54,821 nucleotides of DNA, from contig NZ_JACOPW010000014.1 in assembly GCF_015461845.1 (NCBI RefSeq), forward strand, positions 1-54,821, read 5' to 3'. The notes beneath the pieces are model-generated. The model ran no database searches. It was not told where the DNA came from and saw nothing but the letters and a program-made list of their open reading frames with translations. Source of the stretch: Pseudomonas mucoides. GTDB taxonomy: Bacteria; Pseudomonadota; Gammaproteobacteria; Pseudomonadales; Pseudomonadaceae. Made by a program: the position numbers and the translations under genes. Shown piece after piece: positions 34,401 through 43,882 of this stretch (positions are counted from its first letter, which is position 1; every line of letters starts with the position of its first letter).

Positions 34401-37400
34401 CCGTCAGCGAGGGTGGCCAGATCACCTATACCGCCACCCTGAGCAACCCGACAGACACGGCCATGACCGTGAAGTTGAGCAACGGCGCGGTCATCCAGAT
34501 CGCCGCTGGCGCTTCCAGCGGTTCGGTCGAGTTTGCTGCACCGGCTGACACACCGTACGTCGATGGCGGCAAAGTCGCGGCGATCATCGTCAGCCAAAGC
34601 GGTGGCAACTTCGAAAACGTCGCGGTCAATTACGCGCCTGCGGTCACCACCGTTGCTGATACGAAAGACACCACCGGCCTGTCACTGAGCGCCACCGGCA
34701 CGGTCGCCGAGGGCGGCTCGATTGTCTATACCGCGACGCTGACCAATGCCGCTGGCTCTGCCATGAGTGTGACGCTGAGCAACGGCGCCGTGATCAACAT
34801 TGCCAAGGGCGCCACCACCGGCTCAGTGAGTTTCGCCGCGCCCAAGGATGATGTGTACAAGGACGCCGGCAAAGTCGACGCCAGCATCACCAAAACCACC
34901 GGTGGCAACTTCGAAAACCTGGTGGCCGACAAGACGCCAGCTGTCACCAACGTGACCGACACCATCAACAACAGCACCGTATCCCTGACCGCCACGGCCC
35001 ACACGGTCGAAGGCGGCACCGTGGTCTACACCGCGTCCGTCACCGCGCCCGTCACCGGTTCACCGGTGGTTGTGACCTTGTCCAACGGCCAGACCATCAC
35101 CATTCCGGTCGGCGCCAGCAGTGCAAGCGTGCATTTCAAAGCACCTAACGATGCCTTGGCTGGCGGCGGATCGCTGAGCGTAAAAATCGACGGCACCACC
35201 GGTGGCAACTACGAAAATCTGGTGGCGAACAAAACGCCGGCGGTCACCTCAGTGACCGATGTAAAAGACACCACCACGGTTAGCCTGACCGCGACCGATT
35301 CCGTCGCTGAAGGCGGCTCGATCGTTTACACCGCCAAACTGACCAACGCCGCCGGCACGCCAGTCACCGTCACCTTGAGCAATGGCGCGGTGATCAGCAT
35401 CGCTGCGGGTGCGACCACTGGCTCGGTGACCGTCAAGGCACCGGCCGATGACGTCTACAAAGACGCCGGCAAAGTCGAAGCGACCATCAAAGACGCCACT
35501 GGCGGCAACTTCGAACACCTGGTGAGCAGCCCGGTAGCAGCGGTGACTGACGTCACTGACACGATCAACACCTCGACGGTCAGCCTGACGGCAACGCCTG
35601 CCACGAACGAAGGCGGCAACGTGGTGTACACCGCGTCCGTCACTGCACCCGTCACTGGCCAGGCCGTGGTCGTCACCTTGGCCAACGGTGAAAAAATCAC
35701 CATCGCCGTCGGTGAAAGCAATGCCTCGATCACCGTCAAGGCGCCGAACGATGCGCTGGTCGGCCACGAGCCGCTGATCAACTCCATCAAGGAGGTGACC
35801 GGTGGCAACTTCGAGAATCTGGTCGCCGACAAAACCCCGACCTCGACCGCCATCAGCGATACCGTGGACACCACCAAGGTGACCATGACCGCCAGCGACT
35901 ACGTGGTCGAAGGCGGCAACATCACTTACACCGTCAACCTCAGCAATGCCGCTGGCACTGACATGACGGTCAAGTTGAGCAACGGCGAGAGCGTCCTGAT
36001 CAAGGCCGGCGACAAGTCGGGCTCCATCACCGTTCCGGCGCCGGGCGATGACGTCTACAAGGACGGCAGCAAGATCACCGTCGGCATCGCCAGCACCAGC
36101 GGCGGCGATTTCGAGAAGCTCGACGTCAGCCAGACCACGCACACCACCACCGTCAATGACACCATCGACACCACGACGCTGAAGCTCAGCGCAGACGTGA
36201 GCACCGTCGGCGAAGGTGGCCAGATCATCTACACCGCCACCCTGAACCACCCGGCTGACACCGCGATGACCGTGACGCTGAACAATGGCCTGGTGATCAA
36301 TATCAAGGCCGGCGAATCCAGTGGTTCGGTGCCGTACACCGTGCCGAATGACATTTACACCGGCGCACCGGACGTCCGCGCAGCAATCGCCGACAGCACC
36401 GGCGGCAACTTCGAAAAACTCGACACCGACCGCTCCGCCGTCGTCACCAAAGTAACCGACACCGCCGACACCACCAGCCTGACCCTCAGCGCCAGCAGTT
36501 CGGTGCAGGAAGGTGGGCAGATCGTCTACACCGCGACCTTGTCCCATGCCGCCGGCAGCGACATGACCGTGAAACTGAGCAACGGCGCGATCATCACCAT
36601 CCTCAAGGATGCGGTGTCCGGCCAGGTCAGCGTGGACGCACCGAAAGACGACGTGTACCTGGACGCCGGCAAAGTCACCGCCAGCATCGATCAGGTCAGC
36701 GGCGGCAAGTTTGAAAGCCTGGTGCCGGACAAGTCGCTGGTGTCCACGGACATCACGGACACCCTCAACGACGTGGTCGCCAAACTGACGGTGGATAACT
36801 CCAGCATCACCGAAGGCGGCAAAGTCACCTACACCGTGACCCTGACCAACGCCGATGGCTTGCCGGTCAACAATCACGGTGACCTGACCTTTACATTGAC
36901 TGACGGCACCGTGGTCAAAGTTGCGGCCAACCAAACCAGCGGCAACACCGTGGTGACCACCCAGGACAACCACTACGTCAACCAGCCGGTGACTGTGGTT
37001 AATCAACTGACTGGCGTCTCGGGCACCAACAACTTCGAAAACCTGGTACTGAGCACCGACAAGACCACCGTCACCGTCATCGACAACGACCACGCGCCAG
37101 TGTCCGCCGGCGGAGCTGTCACCGGCCTCGAAGATTCGACCATCACCCTGAGCTGGAACGACTTCAAGGTCACCGACGTCGATAATGACAGTCCACTCGG
37201 CATCACCATCACCCAGGTATCGGGCGGTGGCACGCTGCTGTTCAACGGTGTGCAGGTCACCTTGGGCCAGACCATCAGCCAGGCGGATATCGCGCTGGGC
37301 AAACTGACCTTTGTACCCGCCGCCAATGAATCGGGCGCCGATGGTTACGGCGGTACCGGCGTTGGTAACAAGGCGTCGGATTACGCGCAGATCCAGTTCA

Positions 37401-40400
37401 AACCTACCGACGGCTTCAACCAGGGCGCGGAATCGACCTTGAAAGTCGACATCACCCCGGTAGCTGACGCGCCAACGCTGAACGTCGCGGGCAACAACGT
37501 AACCTCGACGGGCTTGATCAAAGAGGTCTGGACCGGCCTGTCAGGCCTCGGCACCGATGGCAGCGGCGCGGCAACGGGCACACTGAAAAGTGTCATCGAT
37601 GGCGCCGGCACACCGAATTCCAGCAGCACCGTTAGCAACGTGCAATCCGGTGGCGATGTGGCCCAAGGCACGGCGTCGAAAACCTCCGGCCTGATTTACC
37701 TCGAAGCCGGCAAGACTTACACCTTCAGCGGCACCGGCGATGACAGCTTGCTGGTGACCATTGGTGGCAAGAACATCGCGGCCACTACGTGGGGCGCGGG
37801 TGCCAACCTGAACGGTTCATTCACCCCATCCACCAGCGGTTACTACACGCTGGACATCTACCACCACAATCAGAACGGTCCGGGCAACTATGACGTCAAC
37901 CTGTCGGTCAACGGCAGCCCGGCCATCGACCTGAGCAGCGCTGGCGTTCCGCTGTATACCGGCGTCGCGGATCTGGCCGCTTCCGGCGTGACGGTGTCCG
38001 ATTTGCACGGCACCAACGGCGAAGGCTACTACGACGGCTACGCACTCAACACCGGCGTAGAAGGCACCAGCATTCACCTGTCCGCCATCAGCACGGCGCT
38101 GACCGATACCGACGGCTCTGAAAGCCTGAGCGTGAAGATCAGCGGCATCCCGGCGGGCTCGGTACTTACTGACGGCGCGGGCCATACCTTCACCGCGACT
38201 GCGACCTCAGGCGAAGCCAATGTCACCGGCTGGAACCTCGGTTCCCTGACCGTGACCCCGCCGGCGAACTACAACGGCCAGTTCAACCTGACCGTGACCT
38301 CGACGTCCACCGAGACCCTCGGCGGTTCCGCGCCAAGTACCGCGACGATCCCGGTCACGGTTTATCCGACGGCCTACGTCAGCGAAGTGGTTGCGACCCT
38401 CACCGTGGATAAAACCACCGTGGCCGAAGGTGGCCAGATCACTTACACCGTGACCCTGTCCAACAAAGACGGCATTGCAATCAGCAGCCACGACGAGCTG
38501 ACCTTCAAGCTGTCCGACGGCACACTCATCAAAGTGCCCGCCAACGCGGCGTCGGGCTCGTTCACCATTACCGCCCCTGACGACATCCTGATGGGCGGTC
38601 AGCCGACCATCGTCAACAAGCTCGAAAGCGTTAGCGGTGCTGACAACTTCCAACAACTGACCCTGGCGCAGAATTCGTCGCAAACCACCGTGACCGACGA
38701 GTCAGGTTCGGGTACCTCAATCGACAACCATGGCGACAAAGTCGGCATCACCATCGTCGGCAACGGCGCGGTCCTGGAAAACCAGGCGCCGAGCTTCACC
38801 ATCAAGCTCGACAAGGCCCAGGATGTTGCCCTGACCGTGAAACTGAGCGACGGCCAGACAGTGACCTTCGCCGCAGGCGAAACGGAAAAAGTCCACACCC
38901 TGGCGCCGCAAGGCGAAGACGTCTACAAAGACGGCGGCACCGCGACGCTGGGCATCAGCGGCGCAACTTCCGGTGGCACTGCGCTGGAAAATCTGGTGGT
39001 GGGTAACCCGGCATCGGTGGTCATCACCGACACCATTAGCGAAGTCATCGCCAAGCTGACCGCGACCCCGAGCGTGAATGAAAACGGCACTATCACCTAC
39101 ACCGCGACCCTGACCGATGCCAAAGGCACCTTGGTCACCGCTCACGATGCGCCGGTCACCGTCACCCTCGACAGCGGCAAGACCATCACCATCGCCGTCG
39201 GCCAGAGCTCCGGCACCTTGCTGGTGACGGCGGATAACGATGTCTACAAAGGCCAGACCACCGTCACCGAAGGCATCAAATCGGCGGCCGGCGGCAACCT
39301 GGAATTGATTTCGCCAAACGCCGACGAAGTCACCACCACGGTCAATGACGTCAACGACGCCACCACCGTAAAACTGACCGCCACCCCGAGCGTCGATGAA
39401 AACGGCACCATCACTTACACCGCGACGCTGACCGACGCCAAAGGCGCCTTGGTCACCGCGCACGATGCGCCGGTCACCGTCACCCTCGACAGCGGCAAAA
39501 CCATCACCATCGCCGTCGGCCAGAGCTCGGGCACCTTGTCGGTAACCGCGGGCAACGACGTTTACAACGGCGCGCCAAGCGTCACTGAATCCATCAAGAG
39601 CGCCAGCGGCGGCAACCTTGAAGCCCTCGGCGCAGACAAGACCAGCGTCTCGACCACGGTCGGCGACTTCAAGGACACCACCACGGTCAGCATCACCGGC
39701 AGCGCCTCGGTGACCGAAGGCCAGACGGCCAATTACACGGTCAGCCTGACCAACCCGGCGCAGACCGAAGTGACGCTGAAAATCGTCTACAGCGGCACCG
39801 CGGCCGACGGTTCGGACTTCACCGGGGTGTACACCGTGAAGATTCCGGCCGGCGCCAGCAGCGCCAATTTCAATGTCGCAACGCTGGACGACCGGATCAC
39901 CGAAGGCACTGAAAACTTCGTGGTCAAGATCGACTCGGCCACCGGCGGCAACTTCGAGACGCTGGCGGTCAGTGCGACCAATGGCAGCGTCAGCACCTCG
40001 ATCATCGACAACGATGCGCCGCCGGTGCTCGACCTCGACGCCAATAACTCCAGCGGCGCCACCGGTGCCAACTACAACGTGACGTTCACCGAAGGCACCA
40101 CCGGCCAGGGTGTATCGATCGGCGACACCGATCTGAAAATCACCGACCCGGACAGCACAATGCTGACCGGCGCAACCATCGTGCTGACCAACCGTCAGCC
40201 GGGCGATGCGCTGAACCTGGGCAACAGCGTCAATGGCATCACCATCAATGCCAACAGCACGAATGGCACGGTCACGCTGACGTTGTCCGGCAACGCGACA
40301 CTCGCCGACTACATGCAGCAGATCAAGAACATCAGCTTCACCAACAGCAGTGAAGACCCGAGCACCGTGCCGCGGATCATCACCGTGACCGTGACCGATG

Positions 40401-43384
40401 GCAGCAACTACTCCAACACCGCGACCACCACGGTGACCGTCGTCGGGGTGAATGACGCACCGACCGCCGCACCGGTCAACGTCACCGGCACCGAAGACAC
40501 CCCGCTGATCCTGAACTGGTCGACCTTCGGCGTCAGCGATGTCGACACCCCCGCCGCCAGCCTCGGTGTGAAAATCACCGGCCTGCCGGGCGAAGGTAAA
40601 TTGCAGTACCTGAACGGCTCGACCTGGACCGACGTAACGGCCAACCAGACCCTCAGCAAGACTGATATCGACGCCGGTAAAGTGCGTTTCATGCCGGATG
40701 CCAACGAGTCTGGCGCCAATGGCAACAGCGCCGGCATGGGCAACAACAAGGCGGACTACGCGCAGATCCAGTTCCAGCCAACCGATGGCTCGCTGCAGGG
40801 CAACACCGGCACGATCAAAATCGACATCACCCCGGTTGCTGACGCGCCAACGCTGAACGTCGCGAGCAACAACGTAACCTCGACAGGCTTGATCAAGGAA
40901 GTCTGGACCGGCCTGTCGGGCCTCGGCACCGATGGCAACGGCGCGGCTACGGGCACGCTGAAAAGCGTCATCGATGGCGCGGGCAAACCGAACACCAGTG
41001 GCGCAGTGACCAACGTGCAGTCCGACGACAGCGTCGCGGCAGGCACGGCGTCGAAAACCTCCGGTCTGATCTACCTCGAAGCGGGCAAGACTTACACCTT
41101 CAGCGGTACTGGCGATGACAGCCTGCTGGTGACCATCGGCGGCAAGAACGTTGCGTCGATCACCTGGGGCGCGGGGGGCAATTTGAACGGTTCGTTCATC
41201 CCGACCACCAGCGGTTACTACACCCTGGACATCTACCACCACAACCAGAGCGGCCCGGGCAGCTATGACGTCAACCTGTCGGTCAACGGCGGTGCGGCAG
41301 TCGACCTGAGCAGCGCTGGCGTGCCGCTGTACACCGGTGTGGCGGACCTGGCCGCGGCCGGCGTGACGGTGTCCGATTTGCACGGCACCAACGGCGAAGG
41401 CTACTACGACGGTTACAAACTCAACACCGGCGCCGAAGGCACCAGCGTTCACCTGACCGCGATCAACACAGCGCTGACCGACACCGACGGCTCCGAAAGC
41501 CTGAGCGTGAAGATCAGCGGCATCCCGGCGGGCTCGGTGCTCACCGATGGCGCCGGCCACACCTTCACCGCCACCGCGACCTCAGGCGAAGCCAACGTCA
41601 CCGGCTGGAACCTCGGCACCCTGACCGTGACCCCGCCGCCGTACTACAACGGCCAGTTCAACCTGACCGTGACCTCGACCTCCACCGAGGCGTTGGGCGG
41701 ATCGGCACTCAGCACCGCGACGATTCCAGTCACGGTTTACCCGGCGGCTTACAACGCCGTTACCGCAACGTCCGGTAGTGACAACATCACCGGCACCGAC
41801 GGCAACGACATCATGGTCGCCGACATCGGCGGGCTGACCGTGGTGCCGGGCACCAACTACAACATCGCGTTCATGGTCGACAGTTCGGGCAGCATGAGCT
41901 CGTCGTCGATCAACGCCGCCAAGGACTCGCTGACGTCGGTGTTCAACACTCTCAAGCAGAGCATGGGCGGCAACTCGGGCACCGTGAACATCTTCCTGGT
42001 GGACTTCGATACCCAGGTCAACAAATCGGTATCGGTCAACCTGAACGATCCGAACGCCCTGACCTTGCTCAAATCGGTACTGGACTCGATGTCGTCCGGC
42101 GGTGTGACCAACTACGAAGATGTGTTCAAAACCACGGCCAACTGGTTCCAGAGCGCTGACGCCGTGGCCAACACCGGGGCGAAGAACCTCACCTACTTCA
42201 TCACCGACGGCCAACCGAACTACTACCAGAGTGGCGAACAGACCAACCCGACGCTGTACGGCAGCGTGAAGCTCGATGACGTGGTGAACACCCGCAATTA
42301 CAAGCCGGGAGATACCTTCTCCACGACCATCGACAGTACTCACAAACTGACCATCGACAGTGACGGGAATGCGACGCTGTACACCTTGAACGGCTCCAAG
42401 AACTGGAAAGCCAGCGACGTGGGAACCATACACGCTCAGGGCGACGGTACTTACGAGGTGTCCTACACGACGGGCAGCGGCAGTGATCAGACGATTGTCG
42501 ATAACTCCTCTTCCAGTTTTGCGCTGCTGAGCAATGTGTCCAACGTTGAAGCCATTGGCCTGAACAAGGGCGTTACCCTCGTCGACTTGAGCCCGTACGA
42601 CTCGAACCATACACCGCAAACCAACATCGATCCGAAAGACCTGGCCAACTCGATCGTCGGTCATACCGAAGCGACACAACCAGGTTCCGACACGGTCAAT
42701 GGCGGCGACGGCAACGACATTCTGTTCGGCGACCTGGTGAGCTTCAACGGTGTTGCCGGTGAGGGTTATCAGGCGATGCAGGCGTTCGTCGCCCAGCAGA
42801 CCGGCGTGGACGTCAGCAAGGTCACCACCAGCAACGTGCACCAGTTCATCACCGAGCACTACACCGTGTTTGATGTGTCCGGCGCCCACGACGGCAACGA
42901 CACGCTGTTGGGTGGTGCGGGCAATGACATTCTCTTCGGCTCGGGTGGCAACGACAGCCTCGACGGCGGCAAGGGCAATGACATTCTGCTCGGCGGCACC
43001 GGTAACGACACGCTGATGGGTGGTTCGGGCAACGACATCCTCATTGGCGGTTCGGGCGCCGATACCTTTGTGTGGAAGTCAGGCGACACCGGCAACGACG
43101 TGATCAAGGACTTCAAGGCCAGCGAAGGCGACCGTATCGACCTGCGTGATCTGTTGCAGGGCGAGACCGGCAGCACCATCGACAACTTCCTGAAGATCAG
43201 CACGGTGGATGGCGTGTCGTCGCTGCAAGTCAGCTCCGGCGGCAAGTTCAACTCTGGCGACGCGGCAGCCGCGACACCGGACGTGACGATCAAACTGGAA
43301 GGCAACAATTGGTCCAGCGCCAACATCCACACGCTGATTGCCGGCAGCGATCCAACCATCAAAGTCGACCACAACAACAGCTGA
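31451..43384 (+). CDS. lapA: LapA-type giant RTX adhesin
   Basis: A 3977-residue surface adhesin. Residues 1-130 are the retention module, with the LapG site TAAG at 107-110 (cut between A108 and A109) and a second TAAG at 112-115. Next come 16 LapA-type Ig-like repeats of 100 residues (about 173-1775) and a variant repeat (1776-1880). Then a cadherin-like domain, a PA14-like domain (about 2014-2170; GTGDDSLLVTIGG), more Ig-like domains, a Calx-beta domain (about 2744-2855), and a second cadherin/PA14 block. A VWA domain follows with MIDAS D3477-S-S-G-S3481, then RTX nonapeptides of the GGxGND type (about 3750-3880) and a C-terminal secretion signal. It is exported by LapBC and released by LapG. 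Homologues mediate irreversible attachment. MapA-type adhesins share the layout, but the neighbours favour lapA. Confidence 0.95.
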   Translation: MSSVVAIVKSIVGQVFAVSPEGVRRVLVEGDRLLTGDQVDTGAAGAVTLELADGRTLDLGRDTQWSASAPDSSTDLAEATAQAAPSVEELQQAIVAGADPTKDLEATAAGPTAAGTGGAAGGGHSFVMLDATAGRVDPTVGFPTAGFGTSALAAQNPLDGQTADTNPNLQRESTLSLSATPTITEAGGVLVYTATLTQAPLTDLSITLSNGSVIVIQAGQLTGTVSVPLAPNDTVYNDPTQIDVTVTGTTGGNGIIVTPPTTPAVTQVTDTVDTTTVSLTAGASVTEGGVITYTATLTNPAQTPVTITLSNGSTITIDAGNTTGTVNVPTAANDVYNNGSTVTTTITGATGGNFENLVPSTTPAVTTITDSRDDTGLSLSASTEVAEGGQILYTATLTNPAGTPVTVTLSNGAVITIAAGATTGSVSVPAPADDVYKDAGKVEATIKDATGGNFENLVTSPAAAVTEVTDTINTSTVSLTASGTVAEGGTVVYTASVTAPVTGSPVVVTLSNGQTITIPVGSSSGSVNFTAPNDALAGGGSLSVKIDDAKGGNYEKLDVDGKSADTSITDTQDTTTVSLTATDSVAEGGSIVYTATLTNAAGTPVTVTLSNGAVITIAANATSGSVTVKAPADDVYKDAGKVEVTIKDATGGNFENLVKDSAAAVTSVTDTLDTSTVTLTATGSVAEGGTVVYTASVGAPVTGSPVIVTLANGQTITIDVGKSSGTVNAVVSNDVLNGHAPVTNSITNISGGNYENLVADKTPVSTRVTDTVDTTTLSLTATGNVNEGGSIVYTATLTNPAGTPVTVTLSNGATITIEAGKTTGTVKVDAPKDDVYKDAGKVEVTIKDAAGGNFESLVTNPAPAVTNVADTTNTTRLTLSADTAVLEGSHITYTATLTHAAQTPVTVTLSNGETITIAAGKTSGSVTIAAPSDDVYRDTGLLTVKVTDATGGNFENLVVSQAPAITIVFDTINTTLLSLSASHTVSEGGQITYTATLSNPTDTAMTVKLSNGAVIQIAAGASSGSVEFAAPADTPYVDGGKVAAIIVSQSGGNFENVAVNYAPAVTTVADTKDTTGLSLSATGTVAEGGSIVYTATLTNAAGSAMSVTLSNGAVINIAKGATTGSVSFAAPKDDVYKDAGKVDASITKTTGGNFENLVADKTPAVTNVTDTINNSTVSLTATAHTVEGGTVVYTASVTAPVTGSPVVVTLSNGQTITIPVGASSASVHFKAPNDALAGGGSLSVKIDGTTGGNYENLVANKTPAVTSVTDVKDTTTVSLTATDSVAEGGSIVYTAKLTNAAGTPVTVTLSNGAVISIAAGATTGSVTVKAPADDVYKDAGKVEATIKDATGGNFEHLVSSPVAAVTDVTDTINTSTVSLTATPATNEGGNVVYTASVTAPVTGQAVVVTLANGEKITIAVGESNASITVKAPNDALVGHEPLINSIKEVTGGNFENLVADKTPTSTAISDTVDTTKVTMTASDYVVEGGNITYTVNLSNAAGTDMTVKLSNGESVLIKAGDKSGSITVPAPGDDVYKDGSKITVGIASTSGGDFEKLDVSQTTHTTTVNDTIDTTTLKLSADVSTVGEGGQIIYTATLNHPADTAMTVTLNNGLVINIKAGESSGSVPYTVPNDIYTGAPDVRAAIADSTGGNFEKLDTDRSAVVTKVTDTADTTSLTLSASSSVQEGGQIVYTATLSHAAGSDMTVKLSNGAIITILKDAVSGQVSVDAPKDDVYLDAGKVTASIDQVSGGKFESLVPDKSLVSTDITDTLNDVVAKLTVDNSSITEGGKVTYTVTLTNADGLPVNNHGDLTFTLTDGTVVKVAANQTSGNTVVTTQDNHYVNQPVTVVNQLTGVSGTNNFENLVLSTDKTTVTVIDNDHAPVSAGGAVTGLEDSTITLSWNDFKVTDVDNDSPLGITITQVSGGGTLLFNGVQVTLGQTISQADIALGKLTFVPAANESGADGYGGTGVGNKASDYAQIQFKPTDGFNQGAESTLKVDITPVADAPTLNVAGNNVTSTGLIKEVWTGLSGLGTDGSGAATGTLKSVIDGAGTPNSSSTVSNVQSGGDVAQGTASKTSGLIYLEAGKTYTFSGTGDDSLLVTIGGKNIAATTWGAGANLNGSFTPSTSGYYTLDIYHHNQNGPGNYDVNLSVNGSPAIDLSSAGVPLYTGVADLAASGVTVSDLHGTNGEGYYDGYALNTGVEGTSIHLSAISTALTDTDGSESLSVKISGIPAGSVLTDGAGHTFTATATSGEANVTGWNLGSLTVTPPANYNGQFNLTVTSTSTETLGGSAPSTATIPVTVYPTAYVSEVVATLTVDKTTVAEGGQITYTVTLSNKDGIAISSHDELTFKLSDGTLIKVPANAASGSFTITAPDDILMGGQPTIVNKLESVSGADNFQQLTLAQNSSQTTVTDESGSGTSIDNHGDKVGITIVGNGAVLENQAPSFTIKLDKAQDVALTVKLSDGQTVTFAAGETEKVHTLAPQGEDVYKDGGTATLGISGATSGGTALENLVVGNPASVVITDTISEVIAKLTATPSVNENGTITYTATLTDAKGTLVTAHDAPVTVTLDSGKTITIAVGQSSGTLLVTADNDVYKGQTTVTEGIKSAAGGNLELISPNADEVTTTVNDVNDATTVKLTATPSVDENGTITYTATLTDAKGALVTAHDAPVTVTLDSGKTITIAVGQSSGTLSVTAGNDVYNGAPSVTESIKSASGGNLEALGADKTSVSTTVGDFKDTTTVSITGSASVTEGQTANYTVSLTNPAQTEVTLKIVYSGTAADGSDFTGVYTVKIPAGASSANFNVATLDDRITEGTENFVVKIDSATGGNFETLAVSATNGSVSTSIIDNDAPPVLDLDANNSSGATGANYNVTFTEGTTGQGVSIGDTDLKITDPDSTMLTGATIVLTNRQPGDALNLGNSVNGITINANSTNGTVTLTLSGNATLADYMQQIKNISFTNSSEDPSTVPRIITVTVTDGSNYSNTATTTVTVVGVNDAPTAAPVNVTGTEDTPLILNWSTFGVSDVDTPAASLGVKITGLPGEGKLQYLNGSTWTDVTANQTLSKTDIDAGKVRFMPDANESGANGNSAGMGNNKADYAQIQFQPTDGSLQGNTGTIKIDITPVADAPTLNVASNNVTSTGLIKEVWTGLSGLGTDGNGAATGTLKSVIDGAGKPNTSGAVTNVQSDDSVAAGTASKTSGLIYLEAGKTYTFSGTGDDSLLVTIGGKNVASITWGAGGNLNGSFIPTTSGYYTLDIYHHNQSGPGSYDVNLSVNGGAAVDLSSAGVPLYTGVADLAAAGVTVSDLHGTNGEGYYDGYKLNTGAEGTSVHLTAINTALTDTDGSESLSVKISGIPAGSVLTDGAGHTFTATATSGEANVTGWNLGTLTVTPPPYYNGQFNLTVTSTSTEALGGSALSTATIPVTVYPAAYNAVTATSGSDNITGTDGNDIMVADIGGLTVVPGTNYNIAFMVDSSGSMSSSSINAAKDSLTSVFNTLKQSMGGNSGTVNIFLVDFDTQVNKSVSVNLNDPNALTLLKSVLDSMSSGGVTNYEDVFKTTANWFQSADAVANTGAKNLTYFITDGQPNYYQSGEQTNPTLYGSVKLDDVVNTRNYKPGDTFSTTIDSTHKLTIDSDGNATLYTLNGSKNWKASDVGTIHAQGDGTYEVSYTTGSGSDQTIVDNSSSSFALLSNVSNVEAIGLNKGVTLVDLSPYDSNHTPQTNIDPKDLANSIVGHTEATQPGSDTVNGGDGNDILFGDLVSFNGVAGEGYQAMQAFVAQQTGVDVSKVTTSNVHQFITEHYTVFDVSGAHDGNDTLLGGAGNDILFGSGGNDSLDGGKGNDILLGGTGNDTLMGGSGNDILIGGSGADTFVWKSGDTGNDVIKDFKASEGDRIDLRDLLQGETGSTIDNFLKISTVDGVSSLQVSSGGKFNSGDAAAATPDVTIKLEGNNWSSANIHTLIAGSDPTIKVDHNNS
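32174..36774 (+). repeat. Array of 300-bp lapA repeats (phase locked)
   Basis: A GGCGGCAAC-type marker (Thr/Ser-Gly-Gly-Asn/Lys at the end of each repeat) occurs at 32201, 32501, 32801 and so on every 300 bp to 36701: 16 occurrences, 15 intervals, no net indel. Repeats of type A (TATLTN...) and type B (TASVTAPVTG...) alternate, with type B at repeats 4, 6, 11 and 13, counting from the first at residue 173. Offsetting by 2100 bp (seven repeats) aligns repeats 4/11, 5/12 and 6/13 closely. Confidence 0.95.
37448..38377 (+). repeat. Intragenic duplication, copy 1 (PA14-like block)
   Basis: This 930-bp segment of lapA is repeated at 40823-41752, offset exactly 3375 bp (1125 codons), with no net length change and only scattered substitutions. 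It encodes the PA14-like domain, the following GVADLAA.GVTVSDLHGTNG region and a cadherin-like tail. Confidence 0.92.
40823..41752 (+). repeat. Intragenic duplication, copy 2 (PA14-like block)
   Basis: Second copy of the block at 37448-38377. It precedes the VWA and RTX region directly. Differences are mostly synonymous or conservative (for example Ile/Val and Ser/Ala exchanges), indicating a recent duplication or gene conversion. Confidence 0.92.
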
Positions 43385-43395
43385 TCCCACGAAAA

Positions 43396-43420
43396 ACGGC
43401 CGCCCTTATGGGGCGGCCGT
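43396..43420. terminator. lapA terminator hairpin
   Basis: Arms ACGGCCGCCC (43396-43405) and GGGCGGCCGT (43411-43420) with a five-base loop, 12 bp after the lapA stop. T-rich sequence follows on the plus strand (GTTT) and a T5 tract on the minus strand, so it may act both ways. Confidence 0.75.
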
Positions 43421-43533
43421 CACGTTTGTGCCTTTCTCCACGGTGACGATTTCGTCGCCGCACCGCATACTCGCGTCCAGTTGGCCTATGCTGCTGACAG
43501 CATGAGGCTGGTTCATTTCTGAGGGATGCTCAC

Positions 43534-43872
43534 ATGTTCTACGTGCAACGCGATGCGCAAGGCCAGTTAGTGCGCGTGGAAGCCGCGGCCTACGCCGAGG
43601 CCACGGAAACACTGCCGGCCGACCACCATGAGATCCAGGCCTGGTATGCCAACGAAGTGGTGGAAACCAACCTCAAACAACTCAAGCAGAGCGACCAGGA
43701 AATGATCCGGGTACTCGACGACTTGATCCAGGTGCTGACCAGCAAAGGCGTGATCCGCGTCACCGATCTGCCGCCGGCGGCACAAGCCAAATTGATGGAC
43801 CGGACCCAGGCCCGTGAGGCGTTGGGCGGGTTGAGTCATTTGATTGATGATGAAGAGACGGGGTTGATTTAA
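43534..43872 (+). CDS. Conserved small protein of the lap locus (often mislabelled tryptophan synthase beta-like)
   Basis: A 112-residue protein opening MFYVQRDAQGQLVRVE, with a helical core (60-95). Close relatives lie next to lapA in P. fluorescens-group genomes and are often mis-annotated as tryptophan synthase subunit beta-like, although no PLP-binding motif is present. A GAGGGA ribosome-binding site precedes the start. Function unknown; a role in the Lap pathway is possible but unproven. Confidence 0.8.
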   Translation: MFYVQRDAQGQLVRVEAAAYAEATETLPADHHEIQAWYANEVVETNLKQLKQSDQEMIRVLDDLIQVLTSKGVIRVTDLPPAAQAKLMDRTQAREALGGLSHLIDDEETGLI

Positions 43873-43882
43873 CCCCGCACAC

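Noticed and set aside
32200..36720. Regularly spaced repeats that could suggest a CRISPR-like array
   Set aside because: The period is 300 bp, repeats are coding and in frame with the adhesin; no short direct repeat with unique spacers and no cas genes.
34726..43377. Very long open frames antisense to lapA (several hundred codons each, one of 947 codons)
   Set aside because: They arise from the repetitive, GC-rich Thr/Gly/Val coding of lapA, whose reverse complement lacks stops. They have no ribosome-binding sites or family signatures and repeat with the 300-bp period.
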